From contig CAZZZH010000002.1 in NCBI GenBank assembly GCA_964658445.1, positions 1-59,051 on the forward strand: a stretch of DNA of 59,051 bases, in the 5' to 3' direction. Position numbers and translations under genes: made by a program. Origin of the DNA: Ilyomonas sp964658445. GTDB taxonomy: Bacteria; Bacteroidota; Bacteroidia; Chitinophagales; Chitinophagaceae. This document shows, in pieces, positions 17,384 through 25,550 of the stretch; positions within the stretch are counted from its first letter, which is position 1, and each line of letters opens with the position of its first letter. Below the pieces are notes generated by a model. It had not been told where the DNA came from, ran no database searches, and worked only from the letters and a program-made list of their open reading frames with translations.

Positions 17384-19798
17384 TTAATCGTCTTCCTCCT
17401 TCTTCTCACTCACCTTTACGAACGCAGCTCTCCTGGGTGCGGGCACTACAGCATCTGCTCCTTTTACCGCCTTCCAGATCACTTCTGTAAACTCGCGGTC
17501 GGGCACACGGTCTTCGCCCGAAAAATCAAAGGTTTCGCTCTTGCGCTGCCATGCGTTTTCAACTGTGTTTTTTGCGTTAATGTCCGTTTGTAAAGGCTTT
17601 GCATTAAAAGGAGTAAGGTCGGGCGTCGATGAGAAACAACGCCACATGGGCGTAGCCGCAGCATCGTATTGGCTCATTGGCGCAAACCCTAAAATCAACT
17701 CAATGGTATGCAATACAGAAGTGGTGGAATACATCGTATGATCGACGAAATTCCGCTTTACAAAACCACCGGCTATGTAGGCAGGGCTTCGGTGCGCATC
17801 CACATGGTCGGGACCATCCTGTGCATCGTCTTCCAACACAAACACAACGCTGTTTTTCCACACCGAACTTTTACTTAAATAATCGACGAACATACCTACG
17901 GCAAGGTCGTTATCAGCACAGTGCGCAAACGGTGTAGGTCTGCCTTTGCGCAAGCCTTCCGTATGGTCGTTGATGATGCGTAATGTATTCAGTTGCGGCA
18001 GGGCGTTGTGCGCCACCAGCGAATCAAAATCACGCTTCCATTGCCCTACTCTTGTGGTGTCTCTTACTGTTTGGTCCCAGCTTGTATAGTAGGTGCAATA
18101 ATGGTTTTTCAGCACCGGCAGGTTCGGTTTGTAATCATCAGCAAACTCGCCATACGTGCGATAGCTTACGCCTGCCCGCGCACAATGATCCCAGATAAAA
18201 CCACCTTTGTTATTTGCTATCGCTCGGTTGCCTTCCGCATCATACGTTCCGCCTCTTCCGCCATAGTCGGTCGGCCATGTTTTCTCTAAATAATCATCGG
18301 CATAGCCACCCATGCTCCAGTTGTGACCGTCGGCGCTTACTTCAGCATCTACATAAAAGTTGTCAAGCAATACAAACTCCTTTGCCAGTGCATGAAGGTT
18401 AGGCGTTACCTTCTCGCCAAACAAACACAAACTGCTGTCGCCGTTGCCTTCTTTCATGTCACCCAACACCTGGTCGTAGGTCCTGTTTTCTTTAATGATA
18501 TAAAACACATGCTTGATGGGCGATGTATCTCCAATCCGCACCGGTATTGGGTTTCCGGCTTCGCCCTGTGCGTTGGTTTCTTTGTCTTTGTTGTAAGGAG
18601 TGTTCTGATACACCAGCTTTGAATACCGGCTTAACTGCGCCGCGGTGGGTGTGGTAAACCAGCTGAGGGTGCCCGTAAATAAGCCACCGATATATTCGCT
18701 ACGCAGGGTGCCCTGCTGAAAAGAAGAAGCCGGTCTGTCGCTTTTGCCAAACGGCCGGAAATCGGGATTGGATAAAGACGTAAAGCCTTTGCCGTTCGTT
18801 ACGAAAATAGTGTTGCCAATGGTTCTTACACAGGTTGGATACCATCCTACCGGGATAAAACCTTTCGATTGGCTGCTGCCTTTTTTGCTTACATCAAAAA
18901 CTGCTAAGCAGTTGTTATCCGCATTGGCAACATACAAGGTTTTTTCATCAGCACTCAGCGCAACGCTGTTGGTGGTTGAGCCCATCAGCGCATCGGGATA
19001 CAGTGCGGCGTTCAGCGTTTCCAGCACCTTTCTTTTTTTGATGTCGATCACCGAAACGCTGTTATCATTGGCATTGGCAACAAAAAGATAAACGCCGCTT
19101 TTCGTCAGGCAAATATCATTCGGGTTATCGCCCACCGCAATGCTGTCGGTCATTTTCTTTTGGATGGTGTTATACACTAAAATCTTATCGCCGCCCCACA
19201 GCGATACATAAAGTTCTTTTTTATCGGGCGATAAAAGGCAGGTATACGCTTCGGCGCCTAGCTTCAGGGAGTCGGTTTTTTTTGTTTGCAGGTCAATGGT
19301 ATAAAGGCTGTTGTTTTCTTTAGTAACCACATATAGGGTTTGCGTAGCATCGTTCAGTTCAATGCCGGCGGGCGAGATCGGCACCGGCCATTTTTTACCC
19401 AAAACAATACTGTCGTTCAATACCAGTTTTTGATTAATAATGGAATACTTCAGTATCCGGTTATCGTTGCCACCCGAAGCGTACAAATATTTTTCATCGG
19501 CGCTGAAACGCAGTCCTAGCCAGCTTTTGGGGATGATAACACTGTCTAATCTTTTCTTGCTCAGCGCATCAATCAAGTCTATCGTTTGCGTGCTTTGTCC
19601 GTTGTTGGTTACGGCTATATATTTTTGAGAAGAAGAGATGGCAATGTTCAGGGGAAGGTCGCCTACTGCTAACGATTTACCAACCGGCGTCAGGCTCCAT
19701 CCGTTGGGCAAATGAACGCGCTTTACAGCCGTATCGCTTTGCGAATAAGAACCGGTAGTTGCCAAAACAAGCCACAGAAGAAAAAGCAATTTTTTCAT
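17384..19798 (-). CDS. Secreted YVTN beta-propeller/phosphoesterase fusion
   Basis: An 804-residue protein with a signal peptide (ending GSYSQ). The N-terminal half (about 25-350) is a seven-bladed YVTN/YncE-type propeller with repeats such as KYIAVTNNG, KYLYASGGND and KELYVSLWGGDKILVYN. The C-terminal half is a PF04185-type phosphoesterase: HVFYIIKENRTYDQVLGDM, then EVSADGHNWSMGGYADDY, then FVLEDDAQDGPDHVDAHRSPAY, which carry the expected metal and nucleophile residues. It is annotated in relatives as a bifunctional YncE/alkaline phosphatase family protein. It is periplasmic or extracellular and probably a phosphodiesterase or acid phosphatase. It is convergent with the GH1 operon. Two 11-mers resembling the Pho-type units occur upstream but without a properly spaced TTTG. 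Confidence 0.82.
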   Translation of the reverse strand: MKKLLFLLWLVLATTGSYSQSDTAVKRVHLPNGWSLTPVGKSLAVGDLPLNIAISSSQKYIAVTNNGQSTQTIDLIDALSKKRLDSVIIPKSWLGLRFSADEKYLYASGGNDNRILKYSIINQKLVLNDSIVLGKKWPVPISPAGIELNDATQTLYVVTKENNSLYTIDLQTKKTDSLKLGAEAYTCLLSPDKKELYVSLWGGDKILVYNTIQKKMTDSIAVGDNPNDICLTKSGVYLFVANANDNSVSVIDIKKRKVLETLNAALYPDALMGSTTNSVALSADEKTLYVANADNNCLAVFDVSKKGSSQSKGFIPVGWYPTCVRTIGNTIFVTNGKGFTSLSNPDFRPFGKSDRPASSFQQGTLRSEYIGGLFTGTLSWFTTPTAAQLSRYSKLVYQNTPYNKDKETNAQGEAGNPIPVRIGDTSPIKHVFYIIKENRTYDQVLGDMKEGNGDSSLCLFGEKVTPNLHALAKEFVLLDNFYVDAEVSADGHNWSMGGYADDYLEKTWPTDYGGRGGTYDAEGNRAIANNKGGFIWDHCARAGVSYRTYGEFADDYKPNLPVLKNHYCTYYTSWDQTVRDTTRVGQWKRDFDSLVAHNALPQLNTLRIINDHTEGLRKGRPTPFAHCADNDLAVGMFVDYLSKSSVWKNSVVFVLEDDAQDGPDHVDAHRSPAYIAGGFVKRNFVDHTMYSTTSVLHTIELILGFAPMSQYDAAATPMWRCFSSTPDLTPFNAKPLQTDINAKNTVENAWQRKSETFDFSGEDRVPDREFTEVIWKAVKGADAVVPAPRRAAFVKVSEKKEEDD

Positions 19799-19838
19799 GG
19801 TACCAATTGTGTTTGTGAAACGATGATGCCCTTTAGCC

Positions 19839-19865
19839 GGTACAATATTACCTCATTGTTGTACC
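19839..19865. promoter_or_regulatory. Inverted repeat upstream of the propeller/phosphoesterase gene
   Basis: GGTACAA (19839-19845) and TTGTACC (19859-19865) form a perfect 7-bp inverted repeat with 13 bases between, about 40-67 bases upstream of the start at 19798. Dyads of this size often bind dimeric regulators. Function is not known. Confidence 0.3.
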
Positions 19866-20055
19866 ATACCCATAAGCGCAGGATGAAAAAATCATTATCT
19901 CCTGTACTCCGTAAAAAAGCTTCGGCATTCGCTATACATCTTCTGCCCGCAATGCTTTGCCAACCGGTATTTCTTCGCAAAAATTTTTACAAAAACGAAC
20001 ACAGCCACCGACGTGCGCTGGCACAATTATAGTTTTTCAAAATAAAAAATAACCT

Positions 20056-20863
20056 ATGAAACAAAATGGAAAGTACGCCCTTATAACGGGCGCCACCAGC
20101 GGCATTGGCTACGAGCTTGCCAAGCTTTTTGCACAGGATGGCTATCACCTGATCATTGTATCCAGAGGCGAAAACGGAGATCTGGAAAGAACCGCCTCCG
20201 AACTGAAAAGCCAGTATGGCATTGAGGTAGAAACCTTAGCCAAAGATTTATTCAAAAGAGAAAATGCCTTCGCGGTGTACGATGAAGTAAAAGTCAAAGG
20301 CATCGAGATAGATGTATTGGTAAATGATGCCGGGCAAGGTCAGTATGGTTTATTTACCGAAACGGATATCAACCGTGAGCTCGATATTGTGCAGCTCAAC
20401 ATTGACAGCCTTATCATTCTCACCAAACAGTTTTTGAAAGACATGGTTGCGCGCGGCGAAGGCAAGATCTTAAACCTGTCCTCCATCGCCAGTAAAACGC
20501 CCGGTCCCTGGCAGTCGGTGTATCATGGCACCAAAGCGTTTGTGCAGTCGNNNNNNNNNNGAAGCCATCCGCAGCGAAAACAAAGACAGTGGTGTAACCA
20601 TCACCGCGTTGTTGCCCGGCGCCACCGATACCGATTTCTTTAACAAAGCCAACATGCAGGAATCTAAGATAGTAGAAGATAAAAGCTCGCTCGCCAATGC
20701 CGCCGATGCAGCTAAAGATGGCTACGATGCTCTCATGCGCGGCGACGATAAAGTAGTATCGGGCTTTAAAAATAAAATGCAGGTAGCTATGGCTGCGGTA
20801 ACACCCGACAGCACATCGGCCGATAACATGAAGAAGCAGCAGGAGCCCGCTTCGCAGAATTAA
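20056..20863 (+). CDS. Short-chain dehydrogenase/reductase (interrupted by assembly gap)
   Basis: An SDR of about 265 residues. ITGATSGIGYELAKLF is the TGxxxGxG nucleotide-binding motif, LVNDAGQGQYG the NNAG-equivalent, LNLSSIASKTPGPWQSVYHGTKAFVQS contains the catalytic Ser and Tyr-x-x-x-Lys, and ITALLPGATDTDFF is the PG motif. The 10-N run between FVQS and EAIRSEN shifts the frame. Family members have about two residues (such as FT) there, so the true insert is probably 6 bases and the gene intact. Cytoplasmic; substrate unknown. The C-terminal extension (VMAAVTPDSTSADNMKKQ region) resembles the DltE/YqjQ-like SDR group. Its own terminator follows. Confidence 0.85.
20551..20560. other. Assembly gap (10 N) inside the SDR gene
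   Basis: Undetermined bases break the frame between GTGCAGTCG and GAAGCCATC. Family alignment suggests about 6 real bases. Confidence 0.9.
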
Positions 20864-20887
20864 GTTTTCTCTTTGTTCAAAACATAA

Positions 20888-20928
20888 ACAAAAGTTCCCA
20901 ACTTTGCTGATAAGCCGGGAACTTTTGT
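20888..20928 (+). terminator. Terminator after the SDR gene
   Basis: A perfect 12-bp stem (ACAAAAGTTCCC with GGGAACTTTTGT) and a 17-base loop, starting 25 bases after the SDR stop. The A/T-rich stem base provides the U tract in either direction. Confidence 0.75.
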
Positions 20929-21012
20929 TGTCTTGTGTGCTAACCTTTGTTTCCCGCCTGTCTTACTCGCCACCTTTACAAAAACGGCATTCAATAAAAC
21001 AAAAGTGAAACC

Positions 21013-21387
21013 ATGCCGGCTATCTTTATTGTAGATGATGATTATGATATTTTGTTCTCGCTCAACGCCTGGTTCAGCCACAAGAATTATGTAGTACACA
21101 CCTTTTCCAATGGCAATGGTCTTATCAGCAATATCCTGCAGAAGCGCCCAGATCTGGTATTGCTCGATGTGATGCTGCAGGGCGAAGACGGGAGGGCGCT
21201 TTGCCGTGCTATTAAAGAGCAGGCGCATTATCCTGTTAAGGTCTTGCTTTTCTCTGCCGATCCCTTGTCTTTGCTCACCTACCAGGACAGCTATGCCGAT
21301 GGCATTATAAACAAACCCTTCGAGCTGGAAGCGTTGGAAGATAAATGTAGGAAACTACTGCAGGTAAGCCGCAGATGGTATGAGTAG
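21013..21387 (+). CDS. Single-domain response regulator (receiver protein)
   Basis: A 124-residue CheY-like receiver with no output domain. The acidic pocket is Asp8/Asp9 (FIVDDDYD), the phosphorylation site Asp52 (LVLLDVML), the switch Ser81 (LLFSADP) and the conserved Lys101 (IINKPFE). It therefore accepts phosphate from a histidine kinase but must act by protein contact and cannot bind DNA. No kinase is adjacent. It is not a PhoB candidate, as the DNA-binding winged helix is absent. Confidence 0.85.
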   Translation: MPAIFIVDDDYDILFSLNAWFSHKNYVVHTFSNGNGLISNILQKRPDLVLLDVMLQGEDGRALCRAIKEQAHYPVKVLLFSADPLSLLTYQDSYADGIINKPFELEALEDKCRKLLQVSRRWYE

Positions 21388-21666
21388 GAAAAATGAGTAA
21401 CGTGGTTTGCCAGATAAAAGTCGGTTGACTTTTAGTTCCTACATTTTAATACTTACACCGTTGTACTTGTAATTCATTTTTTGATTTTTCCGGCATTCGT
21501 GAGTAGTCTTTGTTAATAAAGAACGCCTGGGTTACATTCATCGGTTTGGTTGCGCAACACGGAAAAGAGTATATAACCTTCTTCATTTAATGTTGAAGAC
21601 TCTCACGCGAGTATTTTAAACTCAATCACTTGTTTGTTTAGCAAAACACAAAAAGATAATAAACAC
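21388..21666. other. Intergenic region, no gene seen
   Basis: The 329-base interval between the receiver gene and the Oar-like receptor holds only a weak 8-bp A/T-rich hairpin at 21415-21434 (TAAAAGTC, loop GGTT, GACTTTTA), possibly the receiver gene's end, and the receptor terminator at 21667-21695. No coding or RNA-gene pattern was found. Confidence 0.4.
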
Positions 21667-21695
21667 AAAAAGCCCCGGCTTGCGCCGAGGCTTTT
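21667..21695 (-). terminator. Terminator of the Oar-like receptor gene
   Basis: Stem AAAAGCC-C-CGGC / GCCG-A-GGCTTTT with one mismatch and a 4-base loop, followed on the minus strand by Ts. It lies 22 bases downstream of the receptor stop. Confidence 0.8.
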
Positions 21696-21716
21696 ATATT
21701 CAAAAGTTTAAAAATC

Positions 21717-24700
21717 TTAAAACGTGTACTTGATACCTAATTGTCCCTGCCATCTTGAGTTCAGCGGGTCAATTGTATAATACTGGTTGTTATCACCCGT
21801 TGGCTTCACAAAGTTGAATGTAGGAAGATAACCTGTAGACGGCACACCGGCTTTTACACCGTTGGCATCCGTTACGAAATTCAGCGCACTGATGGTGTAG
21901 TTGTTTACGTTGGTCACAAAGCGGATATGTCCCCAGTCATTATTAATAAAGTTCAGCAGGTTAAACATATCAAAGCTAAGCTGCAGTGTATGCTGGTTGT
22001 TTGTCTTACTCAGCTTGAACGTATGCAGAAGCTTCATGTCCAGTTCGTGGTTCCATGGTGTGCGCAAACCATTTCTTTCTTCATACTGACCTCTGTGTTT
22101 GCTCAGGTATTTATCACCTTCAATATAGCTGTTCAAATCAGCCCATTGCTGTGCGGCAGAGTATGTAACCACGCCGCTCGAGTTTTTTACATCAGCTAAG
22201 TTAATATCACTTTGAGTCTTTGGTATGTAAATGAGAGGTGCGCTCGATGAGTTATTAAATGGATTGCCGCCATACACCAGCGTGTAAGGCGCTCCCGACT
22301 GACCGCTATAGAAGAAGCTGATGCTGGTTGACATCTTTTCGCTCCAGTTAAACGTAGCGCCAGCCACACCCACAATACGGTGACGAAGATCGAAGTTGCT
22401 ATAACCTAATGTCGGGCTGTTTGGGTTAACGGTTGGGTTCAGCTCATAGTTACTGCTAAACGAGTTACGGATACCATTGCTGATGTCGTGGCTTTGCCCG
22501 TAGGTATAAGCTGCCGACCAGTTTACGCTGATAGTAGAGCGGGTACCCATCCTCATATTGTTGCTGCTTTTCGAAAGCTGTGCGGTAAGGTTATAACGAT
22601 AGCCTTGCGTTGTATTCGTCAACAGGTAAATCGCTGAATAATTGCCGCTGATTTTACCGGCACCGCCGCTTGGGTAGACAGGCGTCTTAGTAGGACCGGT
22701 AGAATAATAGGAAGCCGAATCTTTAATATTAATCTGCTGGAATTGTACATCTTCCAACGACTTGGTGTACATCGCATCAAGTGTCAGTTTATAACCTTTA
22801 CCCCATTTAATATCTGTCGCGATATTGCTGCGCCAGATGGTGGGTAGTTTAAAGTTATTATCAATCAAATCCAGCTCTCTTGTTTTCGTATTAGCGTTAG
22901 AGCCGGTCGCTGCGTCTACAGCACCTTTCAGGTCTTCAGGACTTGCCAATGGCACATGCGTACCAGAAGCAGGCTTGTAGTCAATGTTACCAAAGTCGTT
23001 TCCATTCAATGTATAAGCATAGCCTAACCATGCAAACGGGATGCGACCGGTAAAGATGCCCGAACCGCCTCTGACAACAAACTTCTGGTTGCCGTTTACA
23101 TCCCAGTTAAAGCCGATGCGTGGTGATACCGTCACATTGCCCAGCCACTTATTATCCAACTGCGAAAATGAAGTATGAGAATAGGTAGGATCGCTTGACT
23201 GGTAATCTGCCAGCTTATTAACGCCACTATCTGTTTGTGGCTGGCTGCCAACAAAAGAATAATCGAAACGAATACCAGGTGTAATTTTAAACTTCGGGCT
23301 TACTGAAATTTCATCCTGCGCATATGCACTCATTAAGCCTACATGAAACTCGCTTGCAGGCAGGTTATCTTGCAGGTTTTCAAAACTGTTTTTGCTGTTA
23401 TCAGTAGTATACGTACCGCGGATACGGTTGGGCATACTGTCTAAGAAAGACTGGATATTCGTGTACTGCCAGCGACCATTCCACGACTGGATAAAGCCGT
23501 AGTTAATATCGTAAAACTCGTTGTGCGTACCAAAGGTAAACTTGTTGTTGCCTTTGGTATAAGTAACATTATCGGTAAGTTCAAACGTAGTTTGTTTTGT
23601 ATTGTAGATAGCAGCTTCGCGCCAGGTGCCCAACCATACCAAGCCATTGATATCTATATAAGGTGTAGGTGTAGTACCCGGGAAGGTGCGGTAATCATGT
23701 ACATGAATTACGCTCGCAATAAGGTTATTGCTTACACTGTTGCTAAAGCGGGTTTTCAATTCAGCAACCACGTTCAGATTCTTGGTAATCTGTGTAAAGT
23801 CGGTAGAAGAAAACTGGAAGTTGGTAGAGGTGCGCTCTAAGTTATTTCCTTTACCATCTGTATAAATGCCACGCAGGGTAAGGCTGCTCTTTTTGTCAAT
23901 GTTCCAGTCAATACGTCCAAACAGTTTTGTACTGTTGGTAAATATTTTATATTGATCGTAACTGCCGGCATCAAAGCCTTGTGCTTTATAAGCAGCAGCT
24001 ATCTGCTGTGCTTGTTCTACGGTAATAGCAGCACCGGGGTCGCCTGCGTTATAAAAGGTAGGTTCCTGGTGACGGGTGGCTTCTGCGTTTACAATAAAGA
24101 ACAATTTGTTCTTCACAATCGGACCACTCAGTGTAGCACCATATTGATAATCGTGAAAGTCAGAACCGATAGATGATTTTGCACCGTCAACACTTTTGCC
24201 TACAAAAGCTTGGTTGTGGCCATATCCATATACTGAACCATGAAAATCGTTGCTTCCGCTTTTAGTAACTGCATTCACACTACCGCCGGTAAAGTTACCC
24301 AGCTTTACATCGTAAGGCGCCAGTTGCACCTGCACTTCCTGAATGACATCTAAGCTATACGGGTTGGTACGACTGCCCGAACCGGCAGTACCACTTTGTC
24401 CACCACCGCTTACACCACCAAAAGAGTTACTGAATCCAATGGCATCATTATTTACAGCACCATCCAGCGTAATATTATTATAGCGGAAGTTAGATCCGGC
24501 AAAGGAGTTATTATTAGACTGAGGGGTTAACCGCGTAAAGTCCTGCAGGCTTCTCCCGATAGTAGGTAGAGTATTCAATTGAGTCTGGCTTACCGTGATG
24601 CCACTGGCTCCTGCTCTTCTTCCGGCAGAAGACACCACTACTTCTTTCAATTCAGCAGCGGCGCTTTGCAAAGCGATAACCATATCTGGATTCTCGCCTA

Positions 24701-24995
24701 ACTGCAGGCTTACATCCTGCTGGGTTTGTTCCTGAAAGCCAACAAATGAAATAAAGATGGTATATGGACCGCCGGTTTTTAAATTGGTAATAACAAAGCG
24801 GCCTTTATTATTGGTAACTGCCTGAACCACATTATTAGTAGGTACATAAGTAACCGTAACCGATGCACCGTTCACGGCGTTTCCGGCGGCATCTTTCACA
24901 AAACCATTTAAGGTTGAAGTTGTTTCCTGGCCGAAGCCGACCGAAGTAAAAAGAAGAGTACATAAAAAGAGAAGTAGAGTAACAACTCGTTGCAT
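21717..24995 (-). CDS. Oar-like TonB-dependent receptor with carboxypeptidase-regulatory domain
   Basis: A 1092-residue outer-membrane receptor. The signal peptide MQRVVTLLLFLCTLLFTSVG ends near VGFGQ. The carboxypeptidase-regulatory domain follows (STLNGFVKDAAGNAVNGASVTVTY), then a plug with LPTIGRSLQDFTRLTPQ, LDGAVNNDAIG and VQVQLAPYDVKLGNFTGGSVNAVTKSGSNDFHGS, which marks the Oar-like branch, then a large barrel ending GQLGIKYTF. It imports a ligand by TonB energy; the ligand is unknown. A longer reading would start with TTG at 25016, but that codon lies inside the -7 element of the promoter, so ATG at 24995 is the better start. The upstream 11-bp repeat array places it in the same regulon as the SusC and phosphatase genes. 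Confidence 0.88.
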   Translation of the reverse strand: MQRVVTLLLFLCTLLFTSVGFGQETTSTLNGFVKDAAGNAVNGASVTVTYVPTNNVVQAVTNNKGRFVITNLKTGGPYTIFISFVGFQEQTQQDVSLQLGENPDMVIALQSAAAELKEVVVSSAGRRAGASGITVSQTQLNTLPTIGRSLQDFTRLTPQSNNNSFAGSNFRYNNITLDGAVNNDAIGFSNSFGGVSGGGQSGTAGSGSRTNPYSLDVIQEVQVQLAPYDVKLGNFTGGSVNAVTKSGSNDFHGSVYGYGHNQAFVGKSVDGAKSSIGSDFHDYQYGATLSGPIVKNKLFFIVNAEATRHQEPTFYNAGDPGAAITVEQAQQIAAAYKAQGFDAGSYDQYKIFTNSTKLFGRIDWNIDKKSSLTLRGIYTDGKGNNLERTSTNFQFSSTDFTQITKNLNVVAELKTRFSNSVSNNLIASVIHVHDYRTFPGTTPTPYIDINGLVWLGTWREAAIYNTKQTTFELTDNVTYTKGNNKFTFGTHNEFYDINYGFIQSWNGRWQYTNIQSFLDSMPNRIRGTYTTDNSKNSFENLQDNLPASEFHVGLMSAYAQDEISVSPKFKITPGIRFDYSFVGSQPQTDSGVNKLADYQSSDPTYSHTSFSQLDNKWLGNVTVSPRIGFNWDVNGNQKFVVRGGSGIFTGRIPFAWLGYAYTLNGNDFGNIDYKPASGTHVPLASPEDLKGAVDAATGSNANTKTRELDLIDNNFKLPTIWRSNIATDIKWGKGYKLTLDAMYTKSLEDVQFQQINIKDSASYYSTGPTKTPVYPSGGAGKISGNYSAIYLLTNTTQGYRYNLTAQLSKSSNNMRMGTRSTISVNWSAAYTYGQSHDISNGIRNSFSSNYELNPTVNPNSPTLGYSNFDLRHRIVGVAGATFNWSEKMSTSISFFYSGQSGAPYTLVYGGNPFNNSSSAPLIYIPKTQSDINLADVKNSSGVVTYSAAQQWADLNSYIEGDKYLSKHRGQYEERNGLRTPWNHELDMKLLHTFKLSKTNNQHTLQLSFDMFNLLNFINNDWGHIRFVTNVNNYTISALNFVTDANGVKAGVPSTGYLPTFNFVKPTGDNNQYYTIDPLNSRWQGQLGIKYTF

Positions 24996-25013
24996 AGCGT
25001 TCGAAATTTTGTG

Positions 25014-25092
25014 CAAAGCAACGGATAGGCTGTTATGGCATTGTTATGCGAATGTTACCAAAAGGTTACGGCAAGGTTACCCAAATGTTACG
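25014..25092 (-). promoter_or_regulatory. Six perfect-phase 11-bp repeats plus -7 element (candidate Pho box) of the Oar-like receptor
   Basis: Read in the gene direction, six contiguous 11-mers cover 25092 down to 25027: CGTAACATTTG, GGTAACCTTGC, CGTAACCTTTT, GGTAACATTCG, CATAACAATGC, CATAACAGCCT. On the plus strand GTTAY recurs at 25032, 25043, 25054, 25065, 25076 and 25087, exactly 11 bases apart. Nine bases after the last unit comes TTTG (25017-25014, in TTGCTTTG). This is the cleanest of the four arrays in the window. Confidence 0.7.
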
Positions 25093-25150
25093 GATACTGA
25101 ATCTTAATGAATAAAAGCAGGTTGTATAAACAATCGAAGCAAGATACAAA

Positions 25151-25199
25151 CATATAAATGCACCATCTGCAAGCAGATGGTGCATTTATATGTTTTTTT
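25151..25199. terminator. Perfect 20-bp hairpin with T tract
   Basis: CATATAAATGCACCATCTGC (25151-25170) pairs perfectly with 25173-25192 across a 2-base AA centre, followed by seven Ts on the plus strand. It lies just downstream of the small basic protein gene (25208-25464, minus strand), so it probably works as its terminator, and it insulates the divergent-side receptor promoter. The perfect stem and almost absent loop are unusual. Confidence 0.6.
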
Positions 25200-25207
25200 A
25201 AAAACAG

Positions 25208-25464
25208 TTATTCTAAGCTCTTGGCAGACTTGGTTTTTGCTTTCGCAGCCACTTTTTTAACGCTTGCAGCTTTTACGGCTTTCACTTTCTTAGCCACTTT
25301 TAATCTTTCTTTTTTGTGCATGCCATCCATTATCATTTTGGCTGCTTTATTAATGCGGTGATCAAATTTCTTATCTCCCAAAGTCGTTCTCANNNNNNNN
25401 NNACTTGTTTTCTTAATTCTTTTTTGCCGGGTACAAATTGCTCGGGTTTGTTTGTGGTATCCAT
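25208..25464 (-). CDS. Small lysine/alanine-rich basic protein (interrupted by assembly gap)
   Basis: A short, very basic protein of unknown function. It starts MDTTNKPEQFVPGKKELRKQ, is broken by 10 Ns, then continues RTTLGDKKFDHRINKAAKMIMDGMHKKERLKVAKKVKAVK and ends in a KKVAAKAKTKSAKSLE tail. The low-complexity Lys/Ala tail resembles histone-like or nucleoid-associated tails, but no domain is recognised. The start at 25464 is supported by an upstream AAAAGAA and a TAnnTTTG element. A longer out-of-frame reading upstream is artefactual, caused by the gap shifting the frame. Confidence 0.65.
25393..25402. other. Assembly gap (10 N) inside the small basic protein gene
   Basis: Undetermined bases shift the frame between the MDTTNKPEQF... 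N-terminal part and the ...RTTLGDKKF C-terminal part. Confidence 0.9.
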
Positions 25465-25489
25465 AATTCTTTTGTTTTAAATGATAACA

Positions 25490-25497
25490 CAAAAATA
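25490..25497 (-). promoter_or_regulatory. -7 promoter element of the small basic protein gene
   Basis: On the minus strand TATTTTTG matches TAnnTTTG exactly, 26 bases before the ATG at 25464. No 11-bp repeats occur upstream of it, unlike the Pho-type promoters. Confidence 0.45.
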
Positions 25498-25550
25498 ATA
25501 TAGGAGTGCATCTGCCTATGTTAAGTTTTTATGAGAGTGCTGAATGAAAA

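Noticed and set aside
19835..19870. Two 11-mers similar to the Pho-type units upstream of the propeller/phosphoesterase gene
   Set aside because: Only two units (TACAACAATGA, GGTAATATTGT in gene direction) and no correctly spaced TTTG; kept as unproven.
21013..21387. The receiver protein as the PhoB of the repeat promoters
   Set aside because: It has only a receiver domain and lacks the winged-helix DNA-binding domain.
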